From assembly GCA_009760855.2 (NCBI GenBank), contig WPIO01000030.1, positions 3,552,001 to 3,562,500 on the forward strand: a stretch of DNA of 10,500 bases. The letters are read 5' to 3'. The position numbers and the translations under genes are program-made. The DNA comes from Cristatella mucedo. Taxonomy: Eukaryota; Bryozoa; Phylactolaemata; Cristatellidae. The notes under the pieces were generated by a model, which saw nothing but the letters and a program-made list of their open reading frames with translations, made no database searches and was not told the DNA's origin. Below are positions 1 through 10,500 of this stretch, piece by piece (position 1 is the stretch's first letter; the number at the start of each line of letters is the position of its first letter).

Positions 1-798
1 GTAGATGCCCGGGGTGTGCGTATCGGTACGATGTGTACTAAACTCGTGTGCATGTACCTGCTTACACTACGTCTGCTACTTGCGGATGTTACCATAACAA
101 ATTTGAGTTCTCTGATGGCGCTATACAAATGTATAATAATAATTATTATTATTATCAACTTCAGCCGAAGCATGTTGTGGTTTTTATCCAGCAGGCTGCT
201 TGGAAGCACGGGTTTTTCCAAAAGAGCACATATTTAAAAAAATGTATGTCACCGCAAGCTCTACTACCTAGTAAAACTGCTGCTTTCTAAATCAGCTAGA
301 TTTTTGATTGCCGAGATATTCATCGTTGTTTTTCCTATATTTTAATGGCTAGGAGCCGTTTATGTAATAATCCATGGCTATTCAGCATAAAAGTTGAAAC
401 CATTCAATGGGAGTCAACTGAGCTCCGTCAGCTGGGTTGTACTCTAGGCTGAGAGCCATAAGAGAGTTGTTGTACGCCACGGCTGCTATTTGATGCCGGA
501 AACCATTCGCCACTCTCGCATAGATTTATCTGAGCTGTGAGTTTATATTTTATTAACGTACGGGTGGTCTTATTGGTTCCGAGCCCCCCCCCAATACGCT
601 GTATCGCGTTAGTCTACGTGCTTGCATTAACCCTGCCCTTGCAAGTCACTAGCAGTGATTCTAAGGCTCGGGCTTCGCAGGTATTTGTTTCGCGTCTGGA
701 AGGACTATTACCATTGCGAGCGCTGTGTCTTTGGTCTAGTTATTTCAGGACGTGGAAGCTGCTACGCCTTGCTTGTAGCACTAGCAAGACTCGGTCAT
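1..798. other. No gene recognised; intergenic or repeat-derived DNA
   Basis: Short open frames here (for example 537-812, plus strand) show no domain, no conserved block and no plausible splice pattern. Only the ATT tract at 132-156 stands out. Confidence 0.6.
132..156. repeat. Self-complementary (TAA)n/(ATT)n tract
   Basis: TAATAATAA passes directly into TTATTATTATTAT, giving an AT-only inverted repeat able to fold on itself. It may be a decayed mobile-element tail, but no element body is recognisable beside it. Confidence 0.7.
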
Positions 799-822
799 AT
801 ATAAATAAATAAATACATAAAT
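799..822. repeat. (AAAT)n tract
   Basis: Imperfect ataaataaataaatacataa repeat. It may be the tail of the SINE-like relic next to it. Confidence 0.7.
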
Positions 823-985
823 ATTAGCTGATTTAAAAGCCTCATTTGTACTTCAGCAGAAGAGCTCTCACGGCTATCACCAACGATAGCAGTTGGCAAT
901 ACAGGATTGCCCACTACAGGATTTTAACCCACGACCTCAATCGTGGAGACCGAGCATCGTACCCCTTAGGCTGTCGCGGCCTTAA
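800..985 (-). mobile_element. tRNA-derived SINE-like relic with (ATTT)n tail
   Basis: On the minus strand, cagcctaagggg (974-963) resembles an A box and ggttaaaatcc (929-919) a decayed B box, with gattgaggtcgtggg just before the B box. Spacing is near that of a tRNA. A body of about 90 bases follows, containing a ctatc...gatag inverted repeat, then a (TATT)n tract at 822-799 that could be the tail. The arms do not fold cleanly, so this is a pseudo-tRNA or SINE head rather than a working gene. Borders are approximate. Confidence 0.4.
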
Positions 986-1415
986 TTTATACTGCATACC
1001 TTGGGCAGCGTCGTTCGTAACTCTAATCACGAGTCACATTGTAGCCTGTAATGCAGTGCGGCGTAAGGTTGTCTGGAATTCGGGCAATGCATCATCAAAA
1101 GCCGGTCGCGAGAGCAGCGTTGACTCAGTACACCGCTCAATAACAGCTTGGTGTAAAATGGCTTCTGGTAAAAGAGGGAGCTGATGACATAATCCTGGGC
1201 CAAGAAGTAACCGCTAGGTTGGCAAACCCCTTGCCAACTATGCAGCTACACTGCTACACTGCAGGAAATATGCTCTGAGCTGTCTCTTACGAATAGATTC
1301 TGCAACATGGCTGCGTCCAGAAAAGATGATCAAAATAGAGCCTTAAGCAGATGTTCATCCTATGACCGCTTGCTCGGTTTTCTGTGAAATTAACCTAATT
1401 GACTACTGCAATTAC

Positions 1416-1440
1416 AATAATAATAATAATAATAATAATT
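1416..1440. repeat. (AAT)8 tract, LINE 3' tail
   Basis: Eight AAT units on the plus strand, (ATT)n on the LINE strand. It marks the 3' terminus of the LINE fragment. Confidence 0.85.
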
Positions 1441-1448
1441 CACTTGAT

Positions 1449-1488
1449 AAAGCGCCCTCAGAGAACTTAATCTCTCTCTAGGCGCTTT
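1449..1488 (-). repeat. Hairpin in the LINE 3' tail
   Basis: Inverted repeat aaagcgcc (1449-1456) and ggcgcttt (1481-1488) forms a perfect 8-bp stem, with additional pairing inside between agaga and tctct. It sits directly before the ATT-repeat tail. In LINEs of this kind the 3' hairpin and simple repeat are thought to be what the reverse transcriptase recognises. Confidence 0.75.
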
Positions 1489-1563
1489 ACATTTGCTGCA
1501 AAGGGAAATGCAATTGAATGGTAAGTAAAATCATGCTTGAAAAACAAACGAAATGAATAATAT

Positions 1564-1640
1564 GGTTAGGGGTGACATGCACAGAGTCAGCATGCAAATG
1601 TGGTTAGTGGCAGCATGCACAGTGTCAGCACGCATAAGCA
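1564..1640. repeat. Two tandem copies of a 38-base unit in the LINE 3' UTR
   Basis: The unit beginning ggttaggggtgacatgcaca (1564) is repeated from 1602 as ggttagtggcagcatgcaca, with the following gtcagcaygca also shared. The copies differ at several positions. The duplication lies between the LINE stop codon and its 3' hairpin. Confidence 0.65.
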
Positions 1641-1653
1641 CGTCAAGGACGAA

Positions 1654-1869
1654 TCACAGGGACCCACTAAATGCTGTTCTGAATAGGTGTGTTTTTAGGT
1701 TCCTTTTAAATGTGGTCAGGTCAGGGGATGTTTTGACGCAGGTCGGGAGGGAGTTCCAGGCTTTGGGAGCATATGAACAATGACCGTCGTCATCTTTTTT
1801 TTTATTGCATGCTGAGAAGCTCGTTTTATTTCCTTGATCGTGCGAATCGAGATTAAATTTCGCTCTCAT
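1654..1869 (-). pseudogene. Remnant of LINE ORF2, C-terminal end only
   Basis: This is an open frame of about 71 codons ending in a stop at 1654-1656. Residues 34 onward carry the WNSLP...TFKRNLKTHLFR signature that follows the RT domain. The lysine and aspartate run before it (NKKKDDD) comes from a stretch of ten A residues and is probably a later slippage or insertion. There are no catalytic residues, so no activity is expected. Confidence 0.75.
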
Positions 1870-1935
1870 TCCAAATCCCTGAAAAAGTTCATCTCCTGAA
1901 GGCGTTCACCAAGAATGTGACCCCGAAATTGCTAC

Positions 1936-2439
1936 TATTTTATTTTGTGCAATTTGTAATATTAAGAATAGATTTCTCTATCAACATATGAGAACTAGAC
2001 ATCTTCCTACACACTTTAAAATTGCTTCAAATAGAAGGCTAAAGGTACTCCTACATCCAGATGGTACAATACTAGGATACAATCTATCAGGGTCAGTGGC
2101 TAAGCTGGGATTTTCCTCTAGGGAGCAAGACCTGCAACTTTTTATTTAGAGGTCAAAACTAGCAATAAGAATTTAGAGGCAAATTCTTTTTTTTAAATGA
2201 GCTCTGTGGTTGCTTAACGAGTGGAATACAGACGTGTTTTTGCCCTTGGTGAAGGCCCATGGGTGTAGGAATAGGGGGCGGCACAGGTCGCAGCCCAGCT
2301 GTTGAGGGGCCCATTTGTCCCGTGGCTCAGCCATTGATCAAGGTACTACTTATACATTGGTATTATAGTTCTAGGTCACGCCAATCTATCTATCGCAGCG
2401 CTCTGCCGTTTGCAGCCAAGTACAAATAAAATATTACTA
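1936..2439. other. No gene recognised; possible further mobile-element debris
   Basis: There is no coding signal. The GC-rich patch at about 2253-2335 (gtaggaatagggggcggcac and following) has the look of repeat-derived DNA, but I could not assign it to a family. Confidence 0.5.
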
Positions 2440-2583
2440 ATTTGCCTAGCATCCTAAGAGAACTTGATCTCTCTCTCTATTCAGGTGCTGCATATAGGGC
2501 TCGAGCCCACAACCTAGGCCATGCATTCACATTTACCTCGGTCATTAGAGGTGAGAAACTGAACCACTGGGCACACCAGCATG
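2440..2583 (-). mobile_element. tRNA-derived SINE with LINE-like tail
   Basis: On the minus strand, an A-box-like sequence (tgtgcccagtgg, 2575-2564) is followed by a B-box-like sequence (gggctcgagccc, 2508-2497), the internal RNA polymerase III promoter of tRNA genes. Flanks tgctg and cagca could form part of an acceptor stem. The boxes are farther apart than in a true tRNA, with what looks like an insertion between two ggt-type repeats, so this is not a functional tRNA. After the B box comes gcagcacctgaatagagaga and then gatcaagttctcttagg, which closely matches the 3' UTR of the LINE at 1410-1935. Tail and borders are decayed and approximate. Confidence 0.6.
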
Positions 2584-3868
2584 GCATAGTAAAGGGGGAC
2601 CCAGGTGCTGCTACTTAACCGCTAGAAGTGACAGCCGAGAATGCAGTTTAGTTGATCATTCCATTGCTTGGGGTCCTGGCAGTTAGTTGGATGCCTGTGC
2701 AGCCATATGGAAACCATGTACTTGGTGTAGGTTGGATTTTCTACTTATTATGGATCTGCTTGCCTATACATGTATATGACAAATAGCTCGTGTCCCCCAA
2801 ATACAGCAGACGTGCTCTCTCATTATCCGTAACAAAGAAGTCTCCGGTAGCCTGCAAGCCTACCTATAAGATGTGCATTGCATTGCAAGGTCATGGTCGC
2901 GGATCAGCACCACTCTATGTGGCTGGAAGGCATCAGATAAAACTGACATGTGCTACTCTTAGAAAGATTTTAGCTGTATTGCACTAACTTCACGATAATG
3001 GTTGGCTCTACTCTAAAGATGATGTTAGTATAGCTTTGTGCACATTCTACCAACTTGAGAAAATCTGGGACAGGTCAATTTTGTTTTAAGGCCCGAATGA
3101 TGAACTGCTGGGGCTACATGAATACTGAAACAGATATTGAATGATCTATTAAGCTGCAGCATTATTTAAATCGCCAATCATACAATTAGCATAATAGTTT
3201 TTCAAATCTTTGCCAAATGTGTGCACTGCATAGGTTAAAGGTTATTGATGGCATATCCATCAGCTCATGTCGAACGTATGTACCAGGCACAGACGTTGAC
3301 TGGCTTTGTGACAAATGAATCCTGAATCATCTCACATTGTATACCCTAAATTCCTCATTAATTTGACATGCAGACCAATTTTGAACGAGATGACTGCATA
3401 AGCGACGATAAATGTGTAGGTTAGAAATGCTCGCGCAAAGTGCGCAGAAGGCTGATTTGCAATTTGAATTCTCAGCTCCCTTACATTTCAGTAAGAGAAC
3501 CCTTAATCAGCGATTTTTGCTGCACACAGCAGCTGCAGTGACCTGACTAGGCATGACACAGACATACATGGCTGACTGCTAGTACAGAAGTTAGCATGTA
3601 GTAGAACAAAGAATATTATAAAACACATTGACAACGAAGCAATGTAAGACGACATGGTTCTCTCCCTGTACAATTAGCTGATGCTGCCAATCATGATCTT
3701 AACAAGGCTAGATTTCGCATTGCGTCCACTCATGGCCTGTTGATCGAGAGCATGCCCATCTCTCAAGTCTAGCCCTCAGGCTGGGTTAAGTCGATGTTTT
3801 CTTGCTTGCTAAACACGAACCGAGTAACTAGCAAACCGTCCAGAAGGAACGTGCCCACCGACCTGCGG
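2584..3868. other. 3' flank / 3' UTR of BBS4, no other gene seen
   Basis: This stretch follows the BBS4 stop codon. It should contain the 3' UTR, but I found neither AATAAA nor ATTAAA on the minus strand between 3868 and 2160, so the poly(A) site is not placed. The plus-strand frame at 2790-2987 has no recognisable domain. Confidence 0.55.
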
Positions 3869-9366
<5,498 letters not shown>

Positions 9367-10500
9367 CTACAAAAATAAGCACTGACGTAGTTGCTCCAGC
9401 TATGACAGTCGCTAACGTCTGAGGCAGCGACAGTGCAGCCAACTGACAAAGGAACTATTTATGCTTGGCTCTAGATGCGTTCTCCAGTGAAGCCATTAAA
9501 AAAGGAAGATGCAGCACAGCGACGTTCAGCCATTCAGTATATGCAGATGCTGAAATTGCAGCTCCACACTACTCGAAATTCGTGCACCAAAGCACCCATG
9601 AAAGAAGCCTGAAACCAGCCCAAACTAATTGCATACTGTTGCTACAAGTACTACAGAATTGTAGGAACTGATTGGTGCGAGTGATGTTAGCTAATGAATG
9701 AACATGTGAATTAATGCTCGAGCGAATATGCGGATTTCAACAATCCCAATGTGCAATCAGGGCAGTATAAGACGACTACCAAGGAAATCATCTGCTAACG
9801 TTATCCCAGATGCAACAGAATGTATAGCCATACCAAGAACTACCGAAAAGACCAATGCACATATTTAAATGTACAGTAGATAGATGTCACCCGAAACGTG
9901 TTTGTTGCAGACAGAATTAATTCCCAGTGATTCGGAGCAGCTCACGGATCACAATCTTCCAAATCACCAGATCATATCGGTGATATGTGTTTTGATAATA
10001 CTTTTGAGTTAAGCAGCTAGGAGTCAATGAATAGCTAAGAGAGGTACTAATTTTCACAAAATTAGGCCTGTAACTCAGATCACGTATCAGATCGCATATC
10101 TGTCTTTCAACGTGCAGGAAAGCAAGGCACACGATGAACCTAACGGGGAGTGAATTTAATTAAGCAGACATTTAAGTGACCGCAACTAGTTTCACCCTAG
10201 CCTATCAGATCTACGATTGAATCAGCATAGCAGTAGGCAATGCACAGGAGCCTAACACGATTCTGAGCCAGATACTGAGTTTTATCTCTGTCTGTAACTC
10301 CAAAGAGCCGCAATGACTAAATGGGTGCTATGTATGGCAGTTTTCTTTAGCGTATTCAGAGCCTAAGTGGCTATTGATGCAAATACCGTTGCCAGCAGAC
10401 TGCATCTTGTGCATCAAAAAACGAGTACGTAAGAAGTATAGTTAAGTCACGAAGGCAGTTGAGGAAGTAAGTAGCATAGCAGTAGCAGCTCAGAACTGCA
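9367..10500 (-). other. Probable BBS4 intron, upstream exon not in window
   Basis: Exon a begins at 9366 behind a good acceptor (cttatttttgtag). I looked on the minus strand for the preceding conserved BBS4 segment, which in vertebrates contains a WNNIGMCFF motif, and did not find it. I see no other gene, RNA or clear repeat. The longest open frame (minus strand, 10132-9917) has no recognisable domain. The stretch is best read as intron running out of the window. Confidence 0.7.

Larger units (their letters stand above)
1410..1935 (-). mobile_element. 5'-truncated LINE (non-LTR retrotransposon) with RT C-terminus and (ATT)n tail
   Basis: The minus strand from about 1800 to 1654 encodes YAPKAWNSLPTCVKTSPDLT followed by TFKRNLKTHLFRTAFSGSL and a stop. 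This matches the motif W-N-S-L-P...TFK..LK.HLF found just after the reverse-transcriptase domain at the end of CR1/L2/jockey-type LINE ORF2. Upstream residues (KFNLDSHDQGNKTSFSAC) may belong to the same ORF but are interrupted by an A-rich run. Downstream is a 3' UTR of about 240 bases ending in a hairpin (1488-1449) and an (ATT)8 tail (1440-1416 read on the minus strand), the usual 3' end of such elements. The RT catalytic part is absent, so this is a dead 5'-truncated insertion. The left border is exact to a few bases; the right border, between 1869 and 1935, is uncertain. The clade is not settled. Confidence 0.8.

Noticed and set aside
905-985. Functional tRNA gene
   Set aside because: A- and B-box-like blocks exist, but the acceptor, anticodon and T arms do not pair properly and the B box is altered.
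9917-10132. Minus-strand open frame as the next BBS4 exon upstream
   Set aside because: Its sequence shows none of the conserved residues expected just before [11 protein letters not shown], and no donor in the needed phase was found.

Overview
The window looks like genomic DNA of an animal. It has long introns with GT...AG borders, simple-sequence tracts, relics of LINE, SINE and hAT-type elements, and one clear conserved gene. There is no bacterial-style gene packing. The LINE 3' tail (a GC-rich hairpin followed by an ATT-repeat tail) and the hAT-like terminal repeats resemble those common in marine invertebrates, but the species cannot be named from this window.

The one gene I can support is the 3' half of BBS4, the Bardet-Biedl syndrome 4 TPR protein of the BBSome, on the minus strand. 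Four exons are readable with consistent splice phases: 9366-9195, 9059-8987, 8577-8436 and 4363-3869, the last ending in a TAG stop. Joined, they give 293 codons plus stop. The N-terminal exons must lie beyond position 10500. The TPR part is strongly conserved. The C-terminal tail in the last exon is long, GC-rich and rich in Ala, Ser and Gln, and resembles no family I recognise.

Layout: 1-3868 is the 3' flank of BBS4. It holds two tRNA-derived SINE-like relics (about 800-985 and 2440-2583) and a 5'-truncated LINE (about 1410-1935, minus strand) that encodes the C-terminal end of a reverse-transcriptase ORF. The 4.1 kb intron 4364-8435 holds a second, decayed LINE copy of the same family on the plus strand (about 5215-5545). 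It also holds two diverged hAT-like non-autonomous elements (6082-6517 and 7391-7737), the first carrying a large (CT)n(AT)n microsatellite, and several short tandem duplications. 9367-10500 appears to be intron upstream of the first visible exon.

The most interesting structure outside the gene is the 3' tail shared by the SINE at 2440-2583 and the LINE at 1410-1935, suggesting a SINE/LINE partnership. I found no convincing new multi-gene system.
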